Shown piece after piece: positions 19,300-28,570 of a DNA stretch of 64,000 bases (position 1 is the stretch's first letter; each line of letters starts with the position of its first letter). This stretch comes from Thauera phenolivorans (GTDB taxonomy: Bacteria > Pseudomonadota > Gammaproteobacteria > Burkholderiales > Rhodocyclaceae), in contig NZ_MBFM01000003.1 of assembly GCF_001696715.1 (NCBI RefSeq), forward strand, positions 426,761 through 490,760, given 5' to 3'. The notes below the pieces were generated by a model that saw only the letters and a program-made list of their open reading frames with translations, was not told the DNA's origin and did no database searches. A program made the translations under genes and the position numbers.

Positions 19300-19352
19300 C
19301 ATGCCTGCGATTCCCTGCGCCGTCTTTCGTGCGGGTCCGCTCTCCGAGGCGC

Positions 19353-20618
19353 CTAGCCGCGAGCCCGTCGGCCGGCGCGCACCGCGCGCAGCAGGTTGCC
19401 GAACAGCCAGCCGAACTCCACCATCAGCAGCAGCCCGGCCAGCGGTGCCAGCACGGGCAGCACGGCGGCCGCGAGCAGGACAGCCAGAGTGGCCGCGTGG
19501 GCCTGCAGCTGCCGGCGCATGGGTGCGTCGGGCAGCAGCTTCTTCATGTTGGGTGCCTTGATGCCGGCCTGGGTCAGGTGCAGCCAGGTGAGGAAGGGCA
19601 CGATCTTGTAGAGCATCGCGCTGATCGCGCCGCCGAAGGCACCGTGCATCACGAGCACGCCGGCTACGACCGGCAGACGCTCGATGTCGGTCAGCATGGT
19701 GCCGAGCAACGCGACGAGGCCCCCGAGCGCGGCGAACATCGCCAGCCGGAAGGCGCGGAAGGAGGCATCGGGTGTGCTGCGGCGCGAACGCGACTGCAGC
19801 CGGACGGTGGCGATCGCGAACAGGGCGGCGAGCGCGAGCAGCGCCAGTCCGGTGGCGGTGGCGGGCAGTGCGTGGCCACCGAGGGTGGCGGCGCTCCACG
19901 CCAGGAGCGCGACGAGCACCGTCGGCGCCCAGTGTCGGGTCAGTCGCGCGGGGTAGGCGGGGGTGATCTGGAACATCGGCACCACCACCCAGCTCGTCGC
20001 CGCCAGCAGCAGTCCGCCCCAGCCGAGCCAGCCCCAGCCGGCATGGAGATCGACCAGCATCGGCAGCGGCACCGGCAGGGCGAGCCCGCGCGAGAGGACG
20101 AGCGCGAGGAGCACCCCGAGCGCGGCGGTGACCGCGAGGCCGGCGAGCGCGTAGCGCAGATCGCGTGGCGTGCGGCTGGCGCCGGCCGTGGCCGGCGCGT
20201 CGAGCAGGGCCCGGACCGCCGCGGCGAGGAAGATCAGCAGGCCGGCCGCGAGCAGGCCCGCCCCGGCCAGGATCGCCTCGGGCGCGATGCGTCCGAGGCC
20301 CCAGGCGAGCGCCAGGGTGCCGCCGGCGAGCACGAGGTGGGAGGCGCCCGCTACCCGCGCCGGGGCCGGCATCGCGGCGCCGGCGACCACTGGCAGCACC
20401 TGCAGCAGGGCGCCGAGCATCACCTGCAGCATGAAGCCGGCGGCGAACAGATGGACCAGGGCGAGTGCCGGCGGAGTCCAGCGCGACTCGAGCACGCCGG
20501 GCGCGAACAGCAGTACCAGGCCGGCGACGACGCCGAACAGCGGGGCGGTGAGGAAGAAGCGGAGGGGGGCGGAGAAGGGGGGCGTGTCCTGATAGGCCAG
20601 GCCCGGGTTTGCGCTCAT
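19353..20618 (-). CDS. Polytopic membrane protein, haem-copper-oxidase-like (unknown function)
   Basis: A 421-residue protein with about 12 membrane segments. Conserved-looking histidines occur in HLFAAGFMLQVMLGALLQVLP (H56), VDLHAGWGW and HGAFGGAISAMLYKIVPF, followed by WLHL. These patterns recall the catalytic subunit of haem-copper oxidases and NorB-like proteins but the full metal-ligand set is not evident. It is the last gene of an operon with hemerythrin and DUF2249 proteins, overlapping the latter by four bases. Homologues occur in denitrifiers; a role in nitric oxide or respiratory metabolism is inference from context. No substrate can be assigned. Confidence 0.75.
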   Translation of the reverse strand: MSANPGLAYQDTPPFSAPLRFFLTAPLFGVVAGLVLLFAPGVLESRWTPPALALVHLFAAGFMLQVMLGALLQVLPVVAGAAMPAPARVAGASHLVLAGGTLALAWGLGRIAPEAILAGAGLLAAGLLIFLAAAVRALLDAPATAGASRTPRDLRYALAGLAVTAALGVLLALVLSRGLALPVPLPMLVDLHAGWGWLGWGGLLLAATSWVVVPMFQITPAYPARLTRHWAPTVLVALLAWSAATLGGHALPATATGLALLALAALFAIATVRLQSRSRRSTPDASFRAFRLAMFAALGGLVALLGTMLTDIERLPVVAGVLVMHGAFGGAISAMLYKIVPFLTWLHLTQAGIKAPNMKKLLPDAPMRRQLQAHAATLAVLLAAAVLPVLAPLAGLLLMVEFGWLFGNLLRAVRAGRRARG

Positions 20619-20830
20619 GGACGTGTGATCAGGATTTCCACCGCGTCCTCCCGGACCTCTGCCGCGTGGCGGTAGCCGTCGCGATCGAGCATGCGCAGCA
20701 GTGGATGCGGCATGCGGTCGAGCAGCAGGCGCATGCTCTCGCCCGGCTTCAGATCCACCAGCGCCTCCATCGCGCGTTCGAAGGGCTCGGGCGGCTCGAG
20801 GCCGCGGGTATCGACGACGATCGTGTTCAT
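20615..20830 (-). CDS. DUF2249 small protein
   Basis: A 71-residue protein, MNTIVVDTRGLEPPEPFERA at the start, with the DUF2249 core (LKPGESMRLLLDRMPHPLL). The fold is related to TusA/SirA. In denitrifiers DUF2249 proteins often sit with hemerythrins and NO-related genes, exactly as here. It overlaps its neighbours by four bases on each side (ATGA), so the three genes are translated as a coupled unit. No biochemical function is established. Confidence 0.85.
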   Translation of the reverse strand: MNTIVVDTRGLEPPEPFERAMEALVDLKPGESMRLLLDRMPHPLLRMLDRDGYRHAAEVREDAVEILITRP

Positions 20831-21282
20831 GCCTCCGCCCTCGCGCCGAGGCGACGGGCGAGGCCGGCCGCCAGTTCGGTGCGCTCGTCGGCGAGGCGGG
20901 CGTCGCACATCGGGTAGAGGATGTTCTCTTCCTTCATGTTGTGCTGTTGCAGCATCACCATCAGGGTGTCGGCCTCGCCGGCGAAGTCCGCGGCGTCGCG
21001 GCGCACGAGCGCATCCTGCATCGCGGCGAGGGTCTCGCGCATGTCGGCGTGCTCGCCGCGCATGACCTGGGTCGGGCCGCCGGTCATGCCGGTGACCGCT
21101 TCGAAGCGGGGAAAGAGCTGCTGCTCCTCGGCGTCGAAGTGCGCCTGGAGGGCGCGTGAGAAGGCGTCCATCGCCTGCGCTGCCGCTTCCCATTCGCCCT
21201 TGGCGGCGTGGGTCTCGGCGCTGGCGAAGAGGTGGTCGCATTCGCGGTGGTCATGGGTCATCAGTTCGGCGATCGTGCTCAT
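20827..21282 (-). CDS. Hemerythrin HHE domain protein
   Basis: A 151-residue four-helix protein. Probable di-iron ligands: H10/H12 in MTHDHRECD, H48 and the following E in AHFDAEEQQLFP, a histidine in RGEHADMRE and the QHNMKEENILYP motif near the C-terminus. Family members (YtfE/RIC-like or oxygen/NO carriers) bind O2 or NO and help Fe-S repair. The ATG at 21282 follows GGAGCACGAC. It heads a three-gene operon behind an FNR-type site at 21336-21349, consistent with anaerobic or NO-induced expression. Confidence 0.88.
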   Translation of the reverse strand: MSTIAELMTHDHRECDHLFASAETHAAKGEWEAAAQAMDAFSRALQAHFDAEEQQLFPRFEAVTGMTGGPTQVMRGEHADMRETLAAMQDALVRRDAADFAGEADTLMVMLQQHNMKEENILYPMCDARLADERTELAAGLARRLGARAEA

Positions 21283-21335
21283 GTCGTGCTCCGGGGTGGG
21301 TGCACGCCATTCTCCGCAGCGGAGTCGGCCCGGCA

Positions 21336-21349
21336 TTGATGAGAGTCAA
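21336..21349 (-). promoter_or_regulatory. FNR/DNR-type operator of the hemerythrin operon
   Basis: TTGAT-GAGA-GTCAA matches the FNR/DNR consensus TTGAT-N4-ATCAA at nine of ten positions. On the minus strand a GAGAAT lies 21 bases after the box, so the box is centred close to -41.5, the class II activator position. Start codon of the hemerythrin gene is 54 bases downstream. No such -10 is seen in the other direction, towards the MFS gene. Confidence 0.65.
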
Positions 21350-21440
21350 TTCGGTCCGGGTGCTCGCGGACGGCGGCTTTGGCGGTGTCGGGTTTCGCGG
21401 GCAGAATGTCGGTTTTGCCAACTTTCGGCCCGGGACACGC

Positions 21441-22673
21441 ATGAGCAAAGCGCTCGGCGCGGGCGGCTGGAGCAGGATCTTCCTGCCCTTCGCGCTCGGC
21501 TACTACCTCTCCTACATGCTCCGCACCGTCAATGCGGTGATCTCGCCCGCGCTGAGTGCCGAGCTCGGGCTCGATGCGGGCAGCCTCGGCCTGCTTACCA
21601 GCACGTACTTCCTCGCCTTCGGCCTCGCGCAGATCCCGGTCGGCATCGCGCTCGACCGCTTCGGCCCGCGGCGGGTGGAGGGCGCGCTGCTGCTCGTCAC
21701 AGCGGCAGGCGCGGTCGTCTTCGCTGTGGGCGACTCGCTCCCCGCCCTCGGCCTCGGCCGGGCGATGATCGGGCTCGGCGTGTCGGCCTGCCTGATGGCG
21801 GCGCTGAAGGGCTTCGCCATGTGGTATCCGGTCGAGCGCCAGAGTTCGATGACCGGCTTCATCATGGCCGCCGGCGCGCTCGGCGCGCTCACCGCGAGCG
21901 TTCCCCTCGAGCTCGCCCTCCCTCATGTCGGCTGGCGCGGCGCCTTCTGGCTGATCGCCGTGGTGGCGCTGACGATTTCGGTGACAGTGTTCCGCTCCCT
22001 GCCGGACGAGGCGGGACATGCCTCTCAGGAGAGCCTCGGCGAGGCGCTGCGCTCGGTGGCACGCATCTACGCTTCGCCCGCTTTTTTGCGCTACGCCGCA
22101 TCGGCGAGCTTCTTCATCGGCGGTTTCATGGCACTGCAGAGCCTGTGGGCGGTGCCCTGGCTGATGAACGTCAATGGCTTCGACCTCGCCGCCTCGGCCC
22201 GCCTGTTGGTGATCCTGAACCTGGGGATGCTGTGCGGCCAGCTGTCGATCGGCTTCCTCGGCATGCGTCTCGCGCGTCGCGGGCTACGACCGCTCGACCT
22301 GATGCGTATGGGCTACGGGCTGCTGCTGTTCGTGCAGCTGGCGATCCTGCTCCAGTTCGGGTCGCCGGCCATGCTCTGGTTCGCGCTCGGCTTCCTGTCC
22401 GCGGTGAATTCGCAGAGCTATCTCGCCACCGCGCAGGCCTTTCCGCGCGCGCTCTTCGGCCGGGTGAGCACGGCGGTCAACCTGATGGCCTTCGCTGGCG
22501 CCTTCCTGGTGCAGTGGGGCATGGGGGTCGCGCTCGACCTGCTGCAAGCGCGCGGACACACGCTCCCGAGTGCTCTCGGATTCGCCTTCGGCGGCCTGTT
22601 GCTGCTGCAGGTGCTGGCGATCCTGCCCGTGCTGAGGCGCTGTCGGCCTCAGGCTGCGAGCCCGGCGGCGTAA
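21441..22673 (+). CDS. Major facilitator superfamily transporter
   Basis: A 410-residue protein with 12 predicted membrane helices. The loop 2-3 motif GIALDRFGPRRV is the MFS signature A. The N-terminal half is well conserved (LSYMLRTVNAVISPALSAEL). Substrate is not evident; the family includes nitrate/nitrite, sugar-phosphate and metabolite carriers. ATG at 21441 was chosen over upstream starts because the earlier residues overlap the FNR site and are not hydrophobic in an MFS-like way. The 3' end overlaps the convergent flavoprotein gene by 25 bases. Confidence 0.82.
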   Translation: MSKALGAGGWSRIFLPFALGYYLSYMLRTVNAVISPALSAELGLDAGSLGLLTSTYFLAFGLAQIPVGIALDRFGPRRVEGALLLVTAAGAVVFAVGDSLPALGLGRAMIGLGVSACLMAALKGFAMWYPVERQSSMTGFIMAAGALGALTASVPLELALPHVGWRGAFWLIAVVALTISVTVFRSLPDEAGHASQESLGEALRSVARIYASPAFLRYAASASFFIGGFMALQSLWAVPWLMNVNGFDLAASARLLVILNLGMLCGQLSIGFLGMRLARRGLRPLDLMRMGYGLLLFVQLAILLQFGSPAMLWFALGFLSAVNSQSYLATAQAFPRALFGRVSTAVNLMAFAGAFLVQWGMGVALDLLQARGHTLPSALGFAFGGLLLLQVLAILPVLRRCRPQAASPAA

Positions 22674-23872
22674 CCCGAGGACCAGGCCCACTGGAAGTTG
22701 TAGCCGCCGAGGTGGCCGGTGACGTCCATCACCTCGCCGACGAAGTAGAGGCCCGGGCAGTGGCGTGACTCCATCGTCTTCGACGACAGCGCGCGCGTGT
22801 CCACGCCGCCGAGCGTGACCTCGGCCTTCGCATAGCCCTGGGTCCCCGAGGGGGTGAGCTGCCACGCCGACAGCGTGCGCGCGATCTCGCGCAGCTGGAC
22901 ATGGCGGAATTCGTTCAGTGGCCGCTCCCAGCCGTGCAGCTCACACCAGGCGTGGGCGAAGCGGCGCGGCAGTCGTTCGGCGAGCAGGTTGGCGAGCAGG
23001 GTGCGGTCGCCGGCATGGCCGAGCAACCAGTCTTCGGCGTCCACGCCGGGCAGCAGGTCGAGCGCGACCGGCGACCAGCCGGCCTTCTCGTAGGCCTGGG
23101 CCTGCCAGTAGCTCGACACCTGCAGGATCGCGGGTCCGGACAGGCCGCGGTGGGTGATCAGAACCGCCTCGCGGAAACTGCCGCCGTTGCAGCGCGCCTC
23201 GACCTCGATCGAGGCGCCGGCCAGCGGCGCGAGGCGGGCGAGCGTGTCGGGGTCGAGCGTGAGCGGCACCAGGGCGGGACGCGGCGCCACCATGGGCAGA
23301 CCGAACTGCTCGGCGATGCGGTAGCCGAACGGGCTCGCGCCGATCTTCGGAATCGACAGGCCTCCGGTGGCGATCACCAGGCTGTGCGCGGCGAAGCGGC
23401 CGCGGCTGGTATCGACGATGAAGCGCTCGGCGCCGTCGTCGCCACGCTGGATCTCGCGTACCTCGGCCGGCATCGCCCACGACACGGCGCCGTCCTCGCA
23501 CTCGGCGCGCAGCATGTCGATGATCTGCTGCGCGGAGTCGTCGCAGAACAGCTGGCCCCAATCCCTTTCATGGAAGCGGATGCCATGACGCTGGACGAGA
23601 GCGATAAAATCCTGCGCCGTATAGCGCGACAGCGCCGAGCGGGCGAAATGCCGGTTGCGGCCGAGGTAGTGCTCGGGGCCCACGCGCCGGTTGGTGAAAT
23701 TGCACCGGCCACCGCCGGAGATGCGGATCTTTTCGGCGAGTTTCGTCGCATGGTCGAGCAACAGCACCCGGCGCCCGCGCTGGCCGGCCGTCGCCGCACA
23801 CATCATGCCGGCGGCACCCGCGCCGATGACGATGAGGTCGAAACTGCGGATGCTGGAATCGGCGTCTGGCAC
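22649..23872 (-). CDS. BaiN/HI0933-type NAD(P)/FAD-dependent oxidoreductase
   Basis: A 407-residue flavoprotein. The N-terminal dinucleotide fold reads LIVIGAGAAGMMCAATAGQR, followed by the family hallmark ISGGGRCNFTN (about residues 48-58); the C-terminus GEVMDVTGHLGGYNFQWAWS is also diagnostic. Members are widespread and poorly characterised; YhiN and BaiN are examples. The most likely start is GTG at 23872 (VPDADSS), since the frame upstream to 23935 would crowd the next gene. It converges with and overlaps the MFS gene end. Confidence 0.85.
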   Translation of the reverse strand: MPDADSSIRSFDLIVIGAGAAGMMCAATAGQRGRRVLLLDHATKLAEKIRISGGGRCNFTNRRVGPEHYLGRNRHFARSALSRYTAQDFIALVQRHGIRFHERDWGQLFCDDSAQQIIDMLRAECEDGAVSWAMPAEVREIQRGDDGAERFIVDTSRGRFAAHSLVIATGGLSIPKIGASPFGYRIAEQFGLPMVAPRPALVPLTLDPDTLARLAPLAGASIEVEARCNGGSFREAVLITHRGLSGPAILQVSSYWQAQAYEKAGWSPVALDLLPGVDAEDWLLGHAGDRTLLANLLAERLPRRFAHAWCELHGWERPLNEFRHVQLREIARTLSAWQLTPSGTQGYAKAEVTLGGVDTRALSSKTMESRHCPGLYFVGEVMDVTGHLGGYNFQWAWSSGYAAGLAA

Positions 23873-23947
23873 GCGCGCCCCTGATCGCTGAAAAGCGGGG
23901 CAGAATACGCGCTGTACCGCAATGCGGCAAATCACAAGAAGATCGAG

Positions 23948-26900
23948 ATGTCAGAAATGGATGCAAACCGGATGAGCGAAGCGCCTGCGCAAGCGCGGGA
24001 AGCCGCCGGTCGCGGTCGCGGGCACCGGCTGCTGCGCCCCGCCTTATGGACCCTGGGCGTGCTGGCGGTACTCGCTAGCGCGCTCCATTTCGGCCTGCCC
24101 CCGCTCGCCCGGCACTACGGCACGCAGATCCTGGCCGAGACGCTCGGCCGTGAGGTCTCGATCGAGCGCATGCGCTTCAATCCGCTGACGCTCACCGCCG
24201 AGGCGCATGGGGTGAAGGTGATGGAGGCCGACGGCGTCGGCGAGGCGCTCGCCTTCGACGTGCTGCGCGTCAACCTCGAACTCGAATCGCTGGTGCGCGG
24301 CGGTGCCGTGCTGCACGAGCTCGCGCTCGTCGGACCGCGGCTGAACGTGGTGCTCGAGGGTGAGGGGCGGCACAACTGGTCGGACGTGTTCGAACACTTC
24401 GCGGCGGCACGGACGCGCGAGGACGAGGCGGGCGAGACGCTGTTCTCGGTGGGCAACATCCGCATCACCGGCGGCAAGGTCGTGGTCGACGACCGCGTGC
24501 GCGGCCTGCGCCACGACGTCGATGCGATCGAGCTCGGCCTGCCGTTCATCTCCAATCTGCCGGTGGAGGTCGACGTCTTCGTCGAGCCCGTGCTGTCGGC
24601 GACCCTCGACGGCAACCCGCTCGCGCTGAGCGCCAAGGCCAAGCCCTTCATCGACAGCCGCGACACGATTCTCGAGGTCGAGCTGAAGGCCTTCGATCTC
24701 GCGCCCTGGATGGCCTACCTGCCGACCGACACCGGCTTCAGGCTGCCGTCGGGTCTGCTGACGACAAAGGTGGAGATCAGCTTCGCCCAGCAGCCCGGGG
24801 ATCGGCCCACGCTGTCGCTGCGCGGGCCGGTGCAGGTCGATCAGCTCGAGATTCAGGACAAGGCGGGCGAGCCGGTGCTGAAGATGTCCGAGTTCGGCTT
24901 CGAGCTCGCCGACGTCGAGCCGATGGCGGGGCGGTGGCATTTCACCCGCCTGCGCCTGATGGCGCCCGAGCTCAATCTGGTGCGGCTGAAGAACGGCGAG
25001 CTCAACCTCATGGGCCTGATGCCGCCGGCTGGCGAGGCCGATGCCAAGGCGGCGAAGGCGGAGAAGGGGCCTACGGCGGAGAAGGCGGGCGCCATGGCGG
25101 AATCGCGGGCGCCGATCGACTTCCTGCTGTCCGATGCGCGCATCCGCGACGGCGTGGTGAGCTTCGAGGATCGTAGCCTGGCGCAACCCTTCGCGACCCG
25201 GATCGAGGCGCTCAACCTCGACATGCGCGACCTCGCCAACACCGGCGAGCTGCCGGCGGACATCCGCTTCGAGCACGCTACCGACGGCGGCGAGAAGGCG
25301 GTGCACGAAGCGCGGCTGCGGCTCGTGCCCTTCGAGCTCGAAGGCACGGTCGCGCTCGAAGGTGTCAAGCTTGCTCGCTACGCCCCCTACGCGGCGCTCG
25401 GACTGCCCGGCGGCGATCTGCGCAGCGGCGAGCTCGGGGCGAACCTGAGCTACCGGCTGGCCGCGGTCGAAGGGGGCAGGACCGAAGCGGGCGCGATCGT
25501 CGAAACCCTCGCACTGAAGGATTTCGCCCTCGCGCTGAGCGGCCGGAAGGATGCCGCGCTCAGCGTGCCGCAGCTCGACCTGCGTCGGGCCGAGATCGAC
25601 CTCGATGCGCGCAGCGTGAAGGTGGCCGAACTCGGGCTCAAGGGCGCGAATGTGTCCGCGGTACGGCTGAAGAACGGCGATATCGACCTCATGGGCCTGT
25701 TCGGCAAGCCGGCCGCCAAGGCGGCGTCGAAGCAGGCGCGCGGCAAGGCGGCCGAGCCGGAGTGGGCGGTCACGGTCGCCAGGCTCGCGCTCGAGGGCGC
25801 CGCGGTGCGGCTCGAGGATCGCAGCGTGTCCAAGCCGGTCGTGCTCGCGATCGACGGCATCGGCCTCACCCTCGACAACGTCAGCACCCTGAAGGACGTC
25901 ACCACCAAGCTCGAGCTCGACTCGCGGATCAACCGCAGCGGGCGCGCGCTGGCGAGCGGCGACCTCACGCTGTCGCCGCTGAAGGCCGACCTCAGGGTCG
26001 ACCTGCGGGTGATCAACCTGCTGCCGCTGCAGCCCTACGTGCTGGAGAAGACCCGCATCGCGATCTCGCGCGGCAGCCTGGACGCCTGGGGCCTGGTCAA
26101 TCTGCGCACCGCGCCTGACGGCCGACTGCTCGGCACCTATCGCGGGGACATCGGCGTCAATCGCTTCGCCTCCATCGATCGCAACAATTCGACCGAATTC
26201 GTGCGCTGGGGCAAGCTGCGCGTCGAGAAGATCGATTCGAGGCTCGAGCCCTTCCGCCTCGCGATCGGCCGCATCGCGCTCGACGATTTCTACACCCGCC
26301 TGATTCTCGATGAAGAGGGGCGGCTGAACCTGCGCGAGATCCAGGGCGGTGCGGGCGGCGGGGACGAGCCCGCGACCACGCGGACCGCGGTCGCCACCGA
26401 GCAGGATCCCTTCGTCGGCGGCGTGGTCGAGCTCCCGGGAGGCGGCGCACGCGAGGCGGCCGGCAAGCGCAGCGCCGACCTGCCGGCGCAGGCCTCGCCG
26501 CCGCCGCCGATCAGCGTCGGGCGGATCGAGTTCAGGCGCGGCAACATCGCCTTCAGCGATCGCTTCATCCGGCCGAACTACGACGTCAACCTGACCGGTA
26601 TGACCGGCACGCTGCTCGGGGTGTCCTCGGATCCGTCCACGATCGCCACGCTCGATCTCGCCGGCAAGGTCGACAACACCGCGCCGGTGACGGTGATCGG
26701 CGAGCTCAACCCCTTCCGCCAGGACAGTCACCTGGACATCACCGGCACGGTGAAGGGCTTCGAGCTGACCGGCCTGTCGAGCTATTCTGGCAAGTATGTG
26801 GGCTACGGCATCGCGCGCGGCCAGCTGTCGGCCGAGGTCAAGTACAAGGTCGAGGACCGCAAGCTCACCGCCACCAACCAGATCTTCCTCGACCAGCTCG

Positions 26901-27682
26901 AGTTCGGCGACAAGGTCGACAGCCCCGACGCGGTGAATTTGCCGGTGCGGCTCGCGGTGTCGCTGCTGAAGAACCGCGACGGCGAGATCGATCTTCACCT
27001 GCCGATCAGCGGCACACTCGACGACCCCCAGTTCAGCGTGTTCGGGCTGGTGGTGAGGGCGCTCTTCAACCTGGTCGGCAAGGCGATCACCGCCCCGTTC
27101 TCCCTGCTCGCGGCGGCGCTCGGCGGGGGCGAGGAGCTCTCGCAGCTCGACCTCGCCCCCGGCGCCGTGCTCCCCGCCGAGGCGCAGACGAAGAAGCTTG
27201 CCGCGCTCGGCGACGCCCTTGTCGACCGGCCGGCGCTGCGGCTGGACGTCACCGGGCGCGCCGACCCCGCGGTGGACGGCGAGGGACTGAAGCGCGCGAT
27301 GCTCGACCGCCAGGTGCAGGCCGAGAAGCTGAAGGCGATGATGGCCGCCGGGCAGGACGCACCGCCCGTCGATGAGATCGAGATCGGCGCCGAGGAGTAC
27401 CCGGAGCTGCTCAAGAAGGCCTATCGCGCCGCCGACTTCAAGAAGCCACGCAACCTGATCGGCATGATGAAGGACATTCCGGTGGCCGAAATGGAGGCGC
27501 TGATGATCGCCAACAGCAAGGTCGGCGAGGAGGACTTTCGCCTTCTCGCGCAGCGCCGTGCGCAGGCGGTGAAGGACTGGCTGATCGCCGAGGGCGGTGT
27601 GCCCGCCGAGCGCATCTTCGTGCTCGAGCCCAAGGTGGAGCCGAGCGGCGAGCAGGGCCAGGTGGTGTTCTCGCTGCGCTGA
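23948..27682 (+). CDS. DUF748 / AsmA-like giant inner-membrane-anchored protein
   Basis: A 1244-residue protein with one N-terminal membrane anchor (about residues 29-50) and a long periplasmic region of the AsmA/TamB-like DUF748 family. Family members are thought to bridge the envelope and move lipids. Repeat units are visible: [14 protein letters not shown] and [14 protein letters not shown] about 230 residues apart. A C-terminal region (about 1090-1244) looks OmpA-like, with [20 protein letters not shown] and AERIFVLEP. Several low-complexity Ala/Lys linkers occur. Start ATG at 23948; a second Met nine codons on is possible. Operon partner is the following small gene, 29 bases later. Confidence 0.82.
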   Translation: MSEMDANRMSEAPAQAREAAGRGRGHRLLRPALWTLGVLAVLASALHFGLPPLARHYGTQILAETLGREVSIERMRFNPLTLTAEAHGVKVMEADGVGEALAFDVLRVNLELESLVRGGAVLHELALVGPRLNVVLEGEGRHNWSDVFEHFAAARTREDEAGETLFSVGNIRITGGKVVVDDRVRGLRHDVDAIELGLPFISNLPVEVDVFVEPVLSATLDGNPLALSAKAKPFIDSRDTILEVELKAFDLAPWMAYLPTDTGFRLPSGLLTTKVEISFAQQPGDRPTLSLRGPVQVDQLEIQDKAGEPVLKMSEFGFELADVEPMAGRWHFTRLRLMAPELNLVRLKNGELNLMGLMPPAGEADAKAAKAEKGPTAEKAGAMAESRAPIDFLLSDARIRDGVVSFEDRSLAQPFATRIEALNLDMRDLANTGELPADIRFEHATDGGEKAVHEARLRLVPFELEGTVALEGVKLARYAPYAALGLPGGDLRSGELGANLSYRLAAVEGGRTEAGAIVETLALKDFALALSGRKDAALSVPQLDLRRAEIDLDARSVKVAELGLKGANVSAVRLKNGDIDLMGLFGKPAAKAASKQARGKAAEPEWAVTVARLALEGAAVRLEDRSVSKPVVLAIDGIGLTLDNVSTLKDVTTKLELDSRINRSGRALASGDLTLSPLKADLRVDLRVINLLPLQPYVLEKTRIAISRGSLDAWGLVNLRTAPDGRLLGTYRGDIGVNRFASIDRNNSTEFVRWGKLRVEKIDSRLEPFRLAIGRIALDDFYTRLILDEEGRLNLREIQGGAGGGDEPATTRTAVATEQDPFVGGVVELPGGGAREAAGKRSADLPAQASPPPPISVGRIEFRRGNIAFSDRFIRPNYDVNLTGMTGTLLGVSSDPSTIATLDLAGKVDNTAPVTVIGELNPFRQDSHLDITGTVKGFELTGLSSYSGKYVGYGIARGQLSAEVKYKVEDRKLTATNQIFLDQLEFGDKVDSPDAVNLPVRLAVSLLKNRDGEIDLHLPISGTLDDPQFSVFGLVVRALFNLVGKAITAPFSLLAAALGGGEELSQLDLAPGAVLPAEAQTKKLAALGDALVDRPALRLDVTGRADPAVDGEGLKRAMLDRQVQAEKLKAMMAAGQDAPPVDEIEIGAEEYPELLKKAYRAADFKKPRNLIGMMKDIPVAEMEALMIANSKVGEEDFRLLAQRRAQAVKDWLIAEGGVPAERIFVLEPKVEPSGEQGQVVFSLR

Positions 27683-27711
27683 AGGCGGGTCGACGAAACG
27701 GGGAGGAGACG

Positions 27712-28020
27712 ATGACGCAGAAACTCGATGCCCAGGCACGCCGCGAGGCGCTCGCCGAACTGGCCGGCTGGACCGAGGTCGAGGGCCGTGACGCGATCCG
27801 GCGCAGCCTGTGCTTCGCCGATTTCAATGCCGCCTTCGGCTTCATGAGCCGGGTCGCGCTGCAGGCCGAGAAGATGGATCACCATCCCGAATGGTCGAAT
27901 GTCTACAACCGGGTCGAGATCGTGCTCAGCACTCACGACGTCGGGGGACTGAGCGAGCTTGACCTTCGCCTGGCGCGCTTCATCGACACCGCGGCCCAGG
28001 CGACGGGTGCGCAGGCTTGA
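27712..28020 (+). CDS. phhB: Pterin-4-alpha-carbinolamine dehydratase
   Basis: A 102-residue protein with the family motif [16 protein letters not shown] (about 55-70), whose histidines form the active site. It dehydrates 4a-hydroxytetrahydropterin, recycling the cofactor of phenylalanine hydroxylase. No phhA is in this window, so the standalone enzyme may serve elsewhere or act in molybdopterin-type chemistry as proposed for some homologues. A GGGAGGAGAC Shine-Dalgarno precedes the ATG. Confidence 0.92.
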   Translation: MTQKLDAQARREALAELAGWTEVEGRDAIRRSLCFADFNAAFGFMSRVALQAEKMDHHPEWSNVYNRVEIVLSTHDVGGLSELDLRLARFIDTAAQATGAQA

Positions 28021-28089
28021 GCGGCGGCGGGCCTACGCATCCACTTACAAAGATTCAGCCTCGCGAGGGCCGGGCCGCCGCCCAGGTGC

Positions 28090-28118
28090 TTGAAATCCCG
28101 GGGCCTTGCCCCCACAAT
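28090..28118 (+). promoter_or_regulatory. Promoter of the permuted tmRNA gene
   Basis: TTGAAA (28090-28095), a 17-base spacer and CACAAT (28113-28118). It would start transcription near 28125, just before the T-arm-bearing acceptor piece, which is where a permuted precursor should begin. Confidence 0.65.
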
Positions 28119-28124
28119 GCGGAC

Positions 28125-28397
28125 ATGGTTGTAATTCCGGCGAACTGGAGGCGTTCTGGACAGGGGTTCGATTCCCCTCACCTCCACCCAAGCGTATTCG
28201 GGAGTGCGTTTCGGTGGGGGTGTACCGGTTTCGACAGGGCGGGCAAAGGTAAGCAGGCAACCCGAGAGGCGACGGACGTAATCCGCGCAAATCCTTAAAC
28301 GCCAACGATGAGCGTTTCGCAATCGCTGCATAAGCTGATTGCCGGGGCCGCTGAAGCCTTGTAACCCAAGACAGCCGGTGGGGACTTCGGTCCCCAT
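28125..28397 (+). ncRNA. ssrA: tmRNA, circularly permuted two-piece form
   Basis: The 3' half of tmRNA precedes the 5' half. The T arm AGGGG-TTCGATT-CCCCT (28162-28178) and 3' acceptor strand CACCTCC-ACC (28179-28188) come first. After 27 bases comes the 5' half, GGGGGTGTACCGGTTTCGAC from 28216. The acceptor strands pair seven bases (one G-U) and three more in the precursor. The tag GCC...GCA TAA (28301-28333) encodes ANDERFAIAA; the GCAATC/GATTGC stem (28319-28342) brackets its end. The RNA ends with a GGGGAC-TTCG-GTCCCC hairpin. Trans-translation frees stalled ribosomes. CCA is not fully encoded (ACCC). Ends are approximate. Confidence 0.9.
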
Positions 28398-28570
28398 CGT
28401 CATTTGTACCGCCCGCTTTCGTCCTCCGGGTGTCGCTCCGCGCGGTTTCTTCCGCAGCTGTCGCTGGTCGACGACGAACATGCTGACTGGCGCGCGCTAG
28501 ACTCCGGACTGGCACGGCCCTGATCGCGGCGCCGTGCCGACATCCCCGCAAGTCCTGAAGGTCCGAGATC

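Noticed and set aside
24044..27739. A 1231-residue open frame antisense to the DUF748 gene
   Set aside because: Composition is that of an antisense shadow and no family motifs are seen.
28017..28298. A 93-residue frame over the tmRNA
   Set aside because: It overlaps the tmRNA T arm, acceptor stem and 5' half, and has no protein-like features.
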